Positions 22,095 to 32,152 of a stretch of DNA of 64,000 bases are shown piece by piece. Positions within the stretch are counted from its first letter, which is position 1, and each line of letters begins with the position of its first letter. The position numbers and the translations under genes are program-made. Origin of the DNA: Doryteuthis pealeii (lineage: Eukaryota > Mollusca > Cephalopoda > Myopsida > Loliginidae). Under the pieces are notes generated by a model. That model had not been told where the DNA came from, searched no databases, and saw only the letters and a list, made by a program, of their open reading frames with translations. The DNA lies in the NCBI GenBank assembly GCA_023376005.1, contig CM042141.1, forward strand, positions 94,160,145 through 94,224,144. Direction: 5' to 3'.

Positions 22095-22530
22095 TTTCAT
22101 TGGTTCAGTTCAGTTTCTTTGTTTAATGGCATATCAAACTTTGTGGATTATTTAATGCCAAATCCATCCTTGTAGAAGAACAGTAGTGATACTATTTAAC
22201 TCATAGCTGGAGAGATGAAGCTGTGCATACCTTTCCCAAGGGTATAAGTCCAAAAGTGACTGTATATTATGAACATTAATTGGTATGTCCCAATCCTCAT
22301 AAATACGGGAGTATTATGTTGACTGAGTAGTCTTATACCACTAACAAGGTTTTACCTTCTTCACACCGCTGACGAGTATTGTATTTTGTTAATGTTATAA
22401 AGATTCCATTTCATTTCCAACCTCCATTTAGTAACCTTAGTTAAGTTACAACACTGTAATAGCATGACTGGAGTTTGAATTAACTATGATGTCATACGTC
22501 AATGCTTTAGCCGCTACCCCATGGAGACTC
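22095..22530 (-). repeat. SINE-C copy, interrupted
   Basis: Same family as 26857-27079. The LINE-like tail (reverse reading TTTGATATGCCATTAAAC) lies at the left, the body block CTTTCCCAAGGGTAT in the middle, and a tRNA-like head (CATGGGGTAGCGGCTAAAGC) near 22495-22530. An extra segment at about 22260-22440 separates the head from the body. Confidence 0.7.
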
Positions 22531-22580
22531 CCACTGCATTCCATTGGATCAGGAACCAACAAGGATGACATTATTAACAC

Positions 22581-23566
22581 TACAGTATTAATTACTGTCT
22601 CTTACTTGGGTTACCAGATGGCAACACAGACTTCTTTGACATTGTCGCCGTAGTCCTACAAGGGGATACACTAGCGCCATATATATTCATCATATGCCTA
22701 GACTACGTACCCAGAGCATCACTAGATCCCATAAAAGAAAAAGGCCTCACACTAAAAAAAGCAAGAAGCAGCCGACATCCCGCACATACTATCATGGATG
22801 TGGACTATGCTGATGACCTAGCACTACTCGCAAATACACCTGCACAAGCCGAATCCTTGCTACACAGCCTAGAAAAGGCAGCACAAAATGTCGGCCTATA
22901 TGTAAACTCTGATAAAACTGAGTTCATGTCTTTCAAAAACAAAAGCGACATCTCCACCATTGATGGCAAACTCCTAAACTCGGTAGAACAATTTAGATAC
23001 TTAGGCAGTAACATCTCCTCCATAGAAAACGACGTTAATGCACGTATAGGAAAGGCATGGGCCACTATAAATAAATTATCGGGCATGTGGAAATCCAATC
23101 TCACAGACAAATTAAAGAGACAGTTTTTCCAGGCCGTTGTGTCAGTGCTGCTGTATGGCTGCAACACCTGGACCCTAACGAAGCAACTAGAGAATAAACT
23201 AGATGGGAGCTACACAAGAATGCTGCGTGTGATCCTGAACAAGATGTGGAAACAGCACCTCACGAGAAAGCAGCTGCACGACCACCTGCCACATATCACC
23301 CTAACCATCTGAGTAAGACACAGAAGACACGTGGGACATTGCTGGAGAAGCAAGGAGGAAATCATAAGTGACGTCCTCCTGTGGAAGCCAGTACATGGAC
23401 ACACCAGTGTGGGCCGACCAGCAAAGACGTACATTGATCAGCTCTGTGCAGATACTGGATGCTGCACAGAGGACCTCCTAAGAATGATGAGCGACAGGGA
23501 CGGATGGAGAGAGATTGTATGGATATCCGTGCCAACAGCGCAACTTGATGATGACTTGGGTTAGAG
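22581..23566 (+). pseudogene. LINE-1 reverse-transcriptase pseudogene (5'-truncated)
   Basis: Frame-consistent translation from about 22581 shows core reverse-transcriptase motifs: VLQGDTLAPYIFIICLDYV, then DVDYADDLALLANTP with the catalytic YADD, NSDKTEFMSF and the thumb-side QFRYLGSNISS, then FFQAVVSVLLYGCNTWTLTK. One in-frame TGA at 23310 breaks it after HLPHITLTI. The same frame then continues through VRHRRHVGHCWRSKEEIISD and VGRPAKTYIDQLCADTGC to the natural stop at 23562. It is the RT C-terminal half of a non-LTR retrotransposon (CR1/RTE-like group, exact clade not determined). The 5' half, including any endonuclease, is missing. It is the youngest and best preserved LINE copy in the window. 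Confidence 0.92.
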
Positions 23567-23800
23567 AATATCACCATTGGACCATGGAAGACCTATGCTA
23601 TGTTACGAGGTCAAATGAATCATATTTCCAGCATTTCTTTGGCAGACAGTCAAATTTGTTATTGAAGGAGATTGCATGAGGAAGCAGCTTGTCAGCAGGG
23701 GGTTGTGGTGATTATGTAATGGTGTAGGGTGTCTCCTGCTGGCATTTATGAAGATCACTAACGAAACTGTGGCCTCTCTTGAAAAAGGTGACATACACAG

Positions 23801-24056
23801 GGCTGGTTAGCTCAGTCGGTAGAGTGTCTGACTAGGAACCTCAAGGTTCCTGGTTCGATACCAGCCCTCGCAAACTCAGCATATGAGTAGCACAGGGATC
23901 TGTGCGGTAAAGTAAGGAGCTGGTGGTAGGTGTTGCACTCCACCTCAGATGCAAAAAAAACAATCTGCTAGGTCTAGCGCTAGTGAAAAGGGGATAGACT
24001 CCCTCGTTGTCTGGCTGATACCGACTTTAGGTCATCCTGACAACTTTACTTTACTT
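23801..24056 (+). mobile_element. SINE-A, complete 256-bp copy
   Basis: Head GGCTGGTTAGCTCAGTCGG (A box) and GGTTCGATACC (B box, 23852-23862), about 45 bp apart, resemble a tRNA-Lys gene. The body continues ACTCAGCATATGAGTAGCAC, GGTCTAGCGCTAGTG and GATAGACTCCCTC, and ends with ACTTTACTTTACTT. It is not a functional tRNA gene, because the acceptor stem does not close and the body continues without interruption. Confidence 0.88.
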
Positions 24057-24244
24057 CCCAGTAATGATGGTTTGTTCCAGCAAAATAATGCAATGTCCCA
24101 TCATGCAAGGGAAACATGAAACTAATCCCAACGATTCTCTCTACTAACTCCTAAACTTGCCAGATTAAACCCCATTGGGCATGGATCTGATATGTTGCAA
24201 ATTTCTTGAAAAAACCCAACAAAAACAACACAAACTCAGGTATA

Positions 24245-24380
24245 CATATGTATTTACCAACCCCTCCACATGAGCAGGGTGTAACACAAGTTCAATTTTT
24301 AAGCAGAGTTTAACTTCTGCCCTACTATTTACCCATAACTGGAGGGAAAATAGGGAAAAGGGTATTAGTGCTATGTAAAG
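24245..24380 (-). repeat. SINE-B fragment
   Basis: CCAACCCCTCCACATGAGCA, ATTTTTAAGCAGAGTTTAAC and ATTTACCCATAACTGGAGGG are diagnostic of the family. The head and part of the body are missing. Confidence 0.8.
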
Positions 24381-24479
24381 TACAAGATAGCCATGAACTG
24401 AGCCTGGATAGATATATCCATGCAATGACTCCAGAACTCCATGCCACATTGTGTAGTTTCCATTATTCAGGCAAAGGGA

Positions 24480-25725
24480 GGAGCTGTCTCTAGTTTTTTG
24501 AAGTTCAGTTTATTTTATTTTTGAATAACACAAAATTAGATTTAGTTGGTTTTATTCTGTTTGATTATTTCCCAATTGGACTTGTCAACATATTCAAATG
24601 TAGTGCATATTTGTATTTTTCACTACCAGGTAGGTGAGACGTCTTAATCACTAGCAGATCTACCTGGCATTTAAAGTTAAAAGTTAAGGATTTAAAAAGT
24701 TAAAGATAAATATCTTATTTATACTTAGATTAATAATAATTCTTTTTCTATAATTTTTTTTTATTATCTTTTATTCTTTATATATCCTTATTTATAAGTT
24801 GTTTATTTTTATTATTATTCTTGTTTGTATTTTTATCTTTTATTTGCTTTTTATTATGTTTTATCCTTTAATTAATATGTTTTATTTTTTAATCATCTTT
24901 TTTCATTAATTTTTCGATATATCATTGATTTATACCTTTATTATATTTTTATTTAGCTTTTCTTATGGAAAATGAAAGGTAAAAAGTTTTTTTTAACCCC
25001 CTCTACCCTCTCGGGAAAAAATAGGGTGTGAATTTTTATTGAACTTTAGTCTCCACCAATTTTCTTTTATAAAAGGAATGTACACTTGATCATTGTACAA
25101 ACAAACATACATACATACACTACATACATACATACACTACATACAAACATACAGAATCTTTTTTTTATAAATACTCTTCTAAGGAAGAAAAATAATAACA
25201 CATGAATCCTTTGAGTAGAACAAAATCTACTTGGCAGTAAGTAATTGCAAATGCATCTACATTAAAGACTGAGTATATCTTGCACTAAAAAAATCTAGAG
25301 CTGAGCAGGAAATATTTTAAACTATTCTAAACATCAAACACGCTTCCTTGTAAGTCCAATCAATTTGATTGATCACTGAAACTATCCTCAAAATTCAAAT
25401 GCTTAATATACTTTTTATTGAAGTAAGTCAGTTAGACAGTCACCAATTGGTTTGAGCAATGTGACTGGCCAAGCCTAACCATGAAGTTACTAGTTCTCCA
25501 ATGAACCCACTATAACAGCTTAAATAATTACTGCCACTACTGCCAGGAAGAGTCCATTAAGCTGAGGAGGTGTTTGACTGTTCCACTGTCCAATAGTTAA
25601 CAATCTGTAACAGTCATTTCCAGACTGCAGGTTCAATCCTGGCTAAGGGTGAAAGTAACACAGAATAACAATTAACAGTATTCTACCCTTTTAAAAATCT
25701 GACTTATATATACATTTTTCTGTAA
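24480..25725. other. Spacer with ACAT microsatellite
   Basis: 24660-25080 resembles 4080-4440 (GATTTAAAAAGTTAAA.ATAAAT, TTTAGCTTTTCTTATGGAAA, CTCCACCAATTTTC), so it is another low-level dispersed repeat. A (CATA)n tract lies at 25107-25150. Nothing coding is seen. Confidence 0.6.
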
Positions 25726-25726
25726 T

Positions 25727-26018
25727 TGGAGGTGTGTGGTGTAATGGTTAGAGTCATAGGAAATGGACTCGTCGACCCAAGTTAAAATCCTGGACAAACC
25801 TGTTTGCATTTCACATAGCATTAATACCCTTGGGAAAGGTATGAATCGAACTACTCTCCTTCCAGTTATTGGCAAATAGTACGGCAGATTGGGCTCTTTA
25901 ATCATGGCTAGCTAACCAGTCTAGGAGAAGGAAAACTATGAATTCAAACCTGTTAAAGTCCACTTAAGAAATTGTCCTTGTGTCACATCCTGCTTGTGTG
26001 GAGGGGTTGGTAAATATA
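25727..26018 (+). mobile_element. SINE-B, nearly full-length plus copy
   Basis: Head GGAGGTGTGTGGTGTAATGG followed by TTAGAGTCATAGG, with B-box region AGTTAAAATCCTGG (degenerate). The body is complete to the 3' end GAGGGGTTGGTAAATATATA. It is the best plus-strand reference for the family, about 290 bp. The head resembles tRNA-Gly/Glu/Asp type genes (TGGTGTAATGGTTAG). Confidence 0.85.
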
Positions 26019-26037
26019 TATATATATACATTTTTCA

Positions 26038-26370
26038 TGAATAAATCATCATCGAGTTGTGCTAACAGCACAGATTCCCACAATTCTCTCTTGCAACCCG
26101 TCCCTATCAGTAATCACCCCTGGCTGAACTTCTATATAATTGATTGTTGTAGATTTTTGCTGGCCTACCCACACTGATGTGCCTATGTGTAAGTGCCCAC
26201 AGAAGAATGTCCCTTACAAGCTCATCTCTGCAGTCCAGCATATCTTGTTTGTCTTACCCAGACGGTTTGTGTGATAGGAGGCAAGTAGCCGCACAGCTGC
26301 TTTTTTTGTGCTTCCAAGATTTGTTCAAGACAGCATGCAGCATCATTGTCCTGTTCCCATCTAGCTTTTT
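26038..26370 (-). pseudogene. LINE-1 3' fragment
   Basis: The reverse reading contains the LINE segment LD.N.TMMLHAVLNKSWK followed by the GHCW...VGRPA-equivalent region with breaks. It continues to the ACCCGTCCCTATCAG block at the 3' end of the family. Confidence 0.75.
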
Positions 26371-26799
26371 CTTAAGAAAGTATTTCATAGTGTGACACAG
26401 TTTTTCAAATTCCAAACATAACACAATGCTGAACCAAATAATTAATTTGATATCAAACGCCACTATACAGCCTGAAGAATACATCTGCAAATCAATGGCC
26501 CCAAACCACCCTCCAGACTGGAAGAAGCATCATGGAAGTTTACAAAAAATGTGGCTAAGGACAGTGAAGGCGGATCTTGAATGAAATATGGGCCCTTGTG
26601 TCTATGGATTGCACCGCTGGAACCCAACTGGCAATCACTCTAAGACATATGCAGGAACCCAACTCACCCATTGGATCAATAGGCATGATCGGTTGTCATG
26701 AGGGACTCAGTAAATAGATGAAGCCGACTCAACCCACTCTGAATGAATGCTGCCACACCAACAACAACAAATAATTAGTTACAATCAACATTAGCAGAT

Positions 26800-27800
26800 T
26801 ATTGGCATGCATTATACTGGGTTGTCCTACAGACAAATTGGAAGACAGCTCAATATGGTTTTTCTTTCTTTGGTTTCTTTGTTTTAATGGCATATCAAAC
26901 TTCATGCGTTATTTAATGCTGAAGCCATCCTTGTAAAAGACCAATAGTGGTACTATTTAACCCATAGCTGGGGGATGAGGGGGTCATACCTTTCCCAAGT
27001 GTATTAGTCCAACGGGAATTTAAACTCACTACAATGTCGCAGTTCCCCACGTTAGCCACTATGCGATGGGGATTTCATCACAGCTCAATATAACCAGTCG
27101 TCTGGTATCAAAACAAATAATAACAGGTGATGTAAAGGATAAGGTGAGAACTGGAAGAAAAACTAATGATCGTAAAGACAGGTTACTTGTGAGACTTGCT
27201 AGAAAAGAACCCAGTCTAACAAGTTGCTTCCAGACCAATGGTTTATCAATCTGTAGAATGAACATCATACTCACCTTCACAGGAAGGCTGTGACTAGTGT
27301 CCAGTTACCAGACAAAAAAAGACAGAGGATAACCAAACACACTCTGTAGCAACTGGCAGAACATGGTCAAGTGTTCAGTTTATATGGATAAAGATATCGA
27401 CACTAAAACCACCAACCAATCAAAATCCTGGAAATAGACTTGATCACACTACATAGTAGAATAGCCCAACCTGCTATTTAAACCACCTACCAAGTCTGGA
27501 TCCTCAGAAGCAGATTCAACTTGCAACACAGTTGAATATTAATCAGTCTACACAAATCTCTACAAACTCCAGAGTATCCCTGTGCACAGATAAAAGAAGG
27601 CTAAAGGCTGATAGTTTTTCTTCATGATATCTTATCCAACAATCACTCCAAGACAAATGCAGGAATGTTTACACTGGTGCAATGGCAGAATTGGTTGTTA
27701 ACGTCTACTTTTGAAAGAGAGTGTATTGGTCTGATGAGTGTCAGTTTCTATTGCATGTGTTGGAGTTAGTTGATATATAATGGCTCGGTGCTTAAAGATG
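26800..27800 (+). pseudogene. Tc1-like transposase relic
   Basis: Translated pieces in several frames match Tc1 family transposases: SYRQIGRQLNM at 26820-26856 (helix-turn-helix start), continuing after a SINE interruption with LVSKQIITGDVKDKVRTGRK, then DRKDRLLVRLARKEPSLTS up to about 27230. Near 27705-27770 comes RVYWSDECQFLLHV, which resembles the WSDES.F motif around the second catalytic Asp. Stops and frameshifts make it inactive. The stretch 27300-27640 between the two recognisable parts is not clearly Tc1. Confidence 0.75.
26857..27079 (-). mobile_element. SINE-C inserted in the Tc1-like relic
   Basis: A 223-bp minus-strand SINE. Read in reverse it starts with the tRNA-like CCCCATCGCATAGTGGCTAA and GAGTTTAAATTCCC, has the CTTGGGAAAGGTATGA body block also found in SINE-B, and ends GTTTGATATGCCATTAAAAC. 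An exact 12-bp target-site duplication, ACAGCTCAATAT, lies at 26845-26856 and 27080-27091, splitting the transposase reading at RQLN. Confidence 0.92.
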
Positions 27801-28003
27801 AATTCCCCCAACAGAATAAAGATACTAGGGATGGTAAATATACAAATTAATATGTTTATTACATGTAACAAATCTAACAATTCAACAGAGTACAAAGTTG
27901 TACTTACTTTCAACAAGTATCCCTCAATGAGGGGAGTTCTCTGACAGTTCAAGTGGGTTATTGCTACCTCACTGAGGGGGGTTGCTACACTCTACCTTAA
28001 CAG

Positions 28004-28966
28004 TGTTATATCAGAGAGAAGATATCTCTTATGATTCACAATGCTTACTCACAAAATACACCTCGCTACCATAAAACATCAAAAACTCAAGTCGGAGGCA
28101 ACAAACGGAAGTGAACTCAATGGTACCCTCTCACGAAGTGACCAATTCGACGCAGTTCTGCGCATAGGCTCGGATTGAGTTACGCTTGAGAGGAATTCCA
28201 AAATAAACAAAAAAATAATATTGTAAGGAATCTGGATTTTCAACCAATGAAAAATCTTCCCGCTAAACACCTCAAAGCATTCTGGAGCCCATCTACCAGC
28301 ATATAAGCTCGGTATTTTGAGAATCGGCAGTTGGACGGACGGCCTGGAACCGAGAATATCACCAGACGAGAGGATCAAGGAACTGCTACGCACCCACCAC
28401 CACGCACGCCCTCGCCCACCCGGACACTCAGCCTTACTTCAACACCTCACCGTAGCCAGGCGACATCCTTACCCCCCTGACCACTACAGCACTACCCGCT
28501 ACAACTCGCTGAGATATTCCTGACTTTATTCCCGCACCAAGTGACCGTATCCACTTACAACGGTATCCTACCGGCACGAACTCAACTCCCTCGGCCACTA
28601 ATACCTTCCCTGACCATCACTATTCCACTGAGATATTCCTGACTTGGTCCCTACACCAAGTGACCGTATCAACTCAACTTCTACCTCACGCCTTGCACCA
28701 GGCCAAGAGAGATTCCGACGTATCATACGATACCCACACCTCACCAACTCCCTCGGCCACTAATACCTTCCCTGACCATCACTATTCCACTGGGCCGTTC
28801 ATGACTTACTACCCCTCGGCCACCCCAGAGAACTACTACCGTTATCTACGGCGACAACAACAATTTTCACACTCGTTATTTCAATAAACGATTTTTATCA
28901 AATTAATCTTGTCCATTATTCTTCTTTGCAAACCATACGCTTTTGTGGATATCTTAAGATATAACA
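28004..28966 (+). repeat. 5' LTR
   Basis: 963 bp. It differs from the 3' LTR by three single-base indels and about five substitutions, so over 99% identical. It contains TATAAG at 28302-28307 and AATAAA at 28883-28888, defining a probable U3-R-U5 order. Inside it, two segments (about 28509-28550 with 28580-28632, and about 28628-28670 with 28744-28792) are imperfect copies of each other: GAGATATTCCTGACTT..TCCC and CTCCCTCGGCCACTAATACC. Confidence 0.93.
28302..28307 (+). promoter_or_regulatory. TATA box of the 5' LTR
   Basis: AGCATATAAGCTCGG precedes a GGACGGACGGCCTGG stretch (28333-28347), a DPE-like position and composition. It is conserved in the 3' LTR at 30908-30913. Confidence 0.6.
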
Positions 28967-28967
28967 C

Positions 28968-28983
28968 TGGTGTCAGAACGGGA
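28968..28983 (+). promoter_or_regulatory. Primer-binding site, Leu-tRNA type
   Basis: TGGTGTCAGAACGGGA starts one base after the LTR end. TGGTGTCAG...GGGA is the complement of the 3' end of animal tRNA-Leu, and it is used by many Ty3-like elements (family knowledge). A second TGGTGTCAGCG occurs about 32 bp downstream (29000-29010). Confidence 0.75.
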
Positions 28984-29018
28984 TAACTAAGATATATCAT
29001 TGGTGTCAGCGTGTTGCA

Positions 29019-29960
29019 ATGGAGAACATGGACTATACAAGATTAACTCGCTCGGAAATTCTCGACTTTATTAGAGACCAGATGAAGTTCCTCCAAGAAT
29101 TAAGAACTCGCCCCACACCCCCAAAACCAGAAAATATACAATTTTTGAAAGCCGACTTACACAGGATGATGGAAGCCCTGGATCATGCCAAGCCGACAAT
29201 ACCACCAATAGCCCAGATAGTCGACATCCAAGATAGATCAAGGCGTCTCAAATCCATACTTGACGTTATGAGACTGAAAAACGAATTCAGTCCGGGAGAT
29301 GACGTGAATCAATTTATCACAAGCCTGAACGTGACCTATACGACCCACGTCACGCCCGAGATTGCCGTGTATCCTGACCTTGAGAACGAATTCGTCAAGG
29401 CTGCCAAGGATTTACTCGACTACAGCATATTTGAACAGATGATAGAGTCCAAGCAGGACACATCCACTTTTGAACAACTAAAGGCATACCTCATAGCGAC
29501 CCATGGCAACAAGATTGACAACACAGCCTCACACAACACTGCACATACTGCAAAAGATTCCACAACCAGCACAGTGATTGAAACTGACGTAAATACCATA
29601 GCGACCCATGGCAACGAGACTGACGACAGCAGCACAACCAAAATAATGACCCCTACTACTACTACTGACGAAAATACCAGAACGGATATCCCGTACAAAC
29701 GATTCCCACCACCACACCACAGGAATGCGAGCACGCTAAAGAACCCTATAAGCAAGAATTACTTGGACCCCACTCGCTCACACGGACGCGACTGCCCATA
29801 TTCTCAACCACTACTAGCTCGGACGGATGATGACAAACCATCCATAAGCATCAGGACTGTATTCCCCATGCCTTACCCCAACTCCATAATCGCCATCCAG
29901 ACAATACTCCTTCAGAAAAACTCACACCATTTTTTCCAAATCCAGGTACATCCACTCTAG
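29019..29960 (+). CDS. Gag-like protein of LTR retrotransposon
   Basis: An uninterrupted 313-residue frame begins right after the primer-binding region (ATG 29019). Residues about 85-170 look like a Ty3-type capsid: KNEFSPGDDVNQFITSLNV, followed by an FVKAAKDLLDYSIFEQMI-like helix pair and FEQLKAYLIATHGNK. Downstream is a low-complexity Thr/Asp-rich tail in which IATHGN occurs twice (codons near 29491 and 29598), the result of a partial DNA duplication. No CCHC zinc knuckle is seen; only one Cys lies near the C-terminus. The frame is intact, so the encoded protein could assemble particles. The last 50 residues may be read-through of deleted pol DNA. Confidence 0.8.
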   Translation: MENMDYTRLTRSEILDFIRDQMKFLQELRTRPTPPKPENIQFLKADLHRMMEALDHAKPTIPPIAQIVDIQDRSRRLKSILDVMRLKNEFSPGDDVNQFITSLNVTYTTHVTPEIAVYPDLENEFVKAAKDLLDYSIFEQMIESKQDTSTFEQLKAYLIATHGNKIDNTASHNTAHTAKDSTTSTVIETDVNTIATHGNETDDSSTTKIMTPTTTTDENTRTDIPYKRFPPPHHRNASTLKNPISKNYLDPTRSHGRDCPYSQPLLARTDDDKPSISIRTVFPMPYPNSIIAIQTILLQKNSHHFFQIQVHPL

Positions 29961-30608
29961 TGTTAGCGAACGAAAAACTCCTTCCAAAAGTAGATGTACC
30001 ATATAAAATAGCCTTCGTCTTCGTCGCTCTGCGCTACACGTTAGCCATCATAATTAGCTTCAAGCGATACTTTTCTACCACACCAGGCGAAAGAGACCAC
30101 ACGACCAAAGCTATCGGTGGGGTAAATCAGCAAATATCTCTCCACCACAGAGAAAGACGAAAATTATCCCCACATCTTAGCTCCAACTTCAATTCCCAAA
30201 ACCACGTGAAGAGAAAACCACGAATATCAACCCAATGATGTCGATAAACTATCTCCCAAAGCAAAATCACCATTCAACGCACGCCACCCTAACCAACGAA
30301 GGGACTGACCTAAAAATGGAAGCGAAACAAAAAAATTTTGTACTAAGACCAACATTCTCACCATTTTCATCATGTGACACTCACATGAATGCACATTATC
30401 TCCCACCTCCACCTCGTTATGGGGCAAATAAGTCAACTCAAAACCCACATCAACAACATAAAAACAAACTAAAACCTATATCGATAATACTAATATTAGG
30501 CCTATTTCATACACGTCTTAAAAGAATTCTAATTTATTCTTCTGTCAACACACCACCTACATAACCATACATACACATTGTGAATCAAATTGATATCTTG
30601 GGGAGCTT
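29957..30608 (+). other. Residual 3' internal region of the LTR element
   Basis: After the gag stop, an overlapping frame can be followed from PGTSTLVLANEKLLPKVDVP, then a second at 30235-30564. Neither shows a pol motif (no YxDD, DTG or HHCC pattern). I read this as leftovers at a pol deletion joint rather than genes. A short GGGGAG tract at 30600-30605 is the only purine-rich tract just before the 3' LTR. Confidence 0.5.
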
Positions 30609-31572
30609 TGTTATATCAGAGAGAAGATATCTCTTATGATTCACAATGCTTACTCACAAAATACACCTCGCTACCATAAAACATCAAAAACTCAAGTCGG
30701 AGGCAACAAACGGAAGTGAACTCAATGGTACCCTCTCACGAAGTGACCAATTCGACGCAGTTCTGCGCATAGGCTCGGATTGAGTTACGCTTGAGAGGAA
30801 TTCCAAAATAAACAAAAAAATAATATTGTAAGGAATCTGGATTTTCAACCAATGAAAAATCTTCCCGCTAAACACCTCAAAAGCATTCTGGAGCCCATCT
30901 ACCAGCATATAAGCTCGGGTATTTTGAGAATCGGCAGTTGGACGGACGGCCTGGAACCGAGAATATCACCAGACGAGAGGATCAAGGAACTGCTACGCAC
31001 CCACCACACGCACGCCCTCGCCCACCCGGACACTCAGCCTTACTTCAACACCTCACCGTAGCCAGGCGACATCCTTACCCCCCTGACCACTACAGCGCTA
31101 CCCGCTACAACTCGCTGAGATATTCCTGACTTTATTCCCGCACCAAGTGACCGTATCCACTTACAACGGTATCCTACCGGCACGAACTCAACTCCCTCGG
31201 CCACTAATACCTTCCCTGACCATCACTATTCCACTGAGATATTCCTGACTTGGTCCCTACACCAAGTGACCGTATCAACTCAACTTCTACCTCACGCCTT
31301 GCACCAGGCCAAGAGAGATTCCGACGTATCATACGATACCCACACCTCACCAACTCCCTCGGCCACTAATACCTTCCCTGACCATCACTATTCCACTGGG
31401 CCGTTCATGACTTACTACCCCTCGGCCACCCCAGAGAACTACTACCGTTATCTACGGCGACAACAACAATTTTCACACTCGTTATTTCAATAAACGATTT
31501 TTATCAAATTAATCTTGTCCATTATTCTCCTTTGCAAACCATACGCTTTTACGGATATCCTAAGATATAACA
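30609..31572 (+). repeat. 3' LTR
   Basis: 964 bp. It has the same termini, TATA box (30908-30913), polyadenylation signal AATAAA (31489-31494) and internal duplication as the 5' LTR. It is followed by the ACAG target duplication. Confidence 0.93.
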
Positions 31573-31916
31573 ACAGCTGGCATGAGAGGCTGAGAGCTCA
31601 AGGATGTTACCGTCTGGTTGATTCGCCCAAAGTGGCTGAATTTCTCCAGCCCGCTAAGAGGGTTAATTCTTAATTTCCTGTGTCCCCTGACACAGGAGAG
31701 TTCCTATTTAAGGAACCCTACACATGTGACTGATGACAGAGCTTGAATATAGCATGCTAGAGGAACTGCATATCATTAATATCCAGGAAGAAGTTTCAGT
31801 TGGTGGTAGCTCAGTTATGATCCAAGGTGACTGCCTGTATGATTGCAAGTTTGATCATGTAATATTGCTATGGCAACCTAAATGGGCAAAGGTACCAAGT
31901 CCTTGAAAGTCATTAT

Positions 31917-32076
31917 TGTAGGAGTTACATCCCTTACATTGGATATAAATGTACGAGGGACCACTTCACCAGACACCACTTCTGACTACTGTATACTGGT
32001 AAACAATTCAGTCTACATTGAAACTCGTATGTAGCTAACACATGGTTGATACATTAGTATAATATAAATCTCTACA
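31917..32076 (+). repeat. Short TGTAG...CTACA element related to the solo LTR
   Basis: Starts TGTAGGAGTTACATCCCTTA, almost identical to 8598-8617, and ends AATCTCTACA like the 9106 end, but is only 160 bp long. It may be an internally deleted LTR. No clear target duplication is seen. Confidence 0.45.
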
Positions 32077-32101
32077 TGACACAGTGAACAGGATACAAAC
32101 C

Positions 32102-32152
32102 TGTGAGGGAATATCCCATTGGATTTCGATTCCAATGGGATATTCCCTCACA
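32102..32152. repeat. Perfect 22-bp-stem hairpin
   Basis: TGTGAGGGAATATCCCATTG plus GA pairs exactly with 32131-32152 around a 7-base loop (TTTCGAT). The flanks show no similarity to a known element in the window. Confidence 0.95.

Larger units (their letters stand above)
28004..31572 (+). mobile_element. Gag-only LTR retrotransposon (Ty3-like), complete with LTRs
   Basis: Two near-identical LTRs (28004-28966 and 30609-31572) enclose only 1642 bp. Termini are TGTTATATC...GATATAACA. The flanking 4-bp duplication ACAG (28000-28003 and 31573-31576) marks the insertion. The internal region has a Leu-tRNA-type primer-binding site, one gag-like reading frame, and no protease, reverse transcriptase, RNase H or integrase. 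It must have been mobilised by proteins of a related full-length element. Flanking sequence on both sides is not recognised. Confidence 0.93.

Noticed and set aside
23801..23875. tRNA-Lys gene
   Set aside because: A and B boxes are present but the acceptor stem does not close, and the sequence runs directly into a SINE body shared by other copies.
28317..28887. Short open frames in the LTRs
   Set aside because: They are duplicated identically in both LTRs and lie in U3/R sequence with regulatory features. No protein similarity is recognised.
29420..29755. 111-residue open frame antisense to gag
   Set aside because: It lies opposite a well-supported gag frame and has a low-complexity Val/Ser-rich composition expected from the Thr-rich sense tail.
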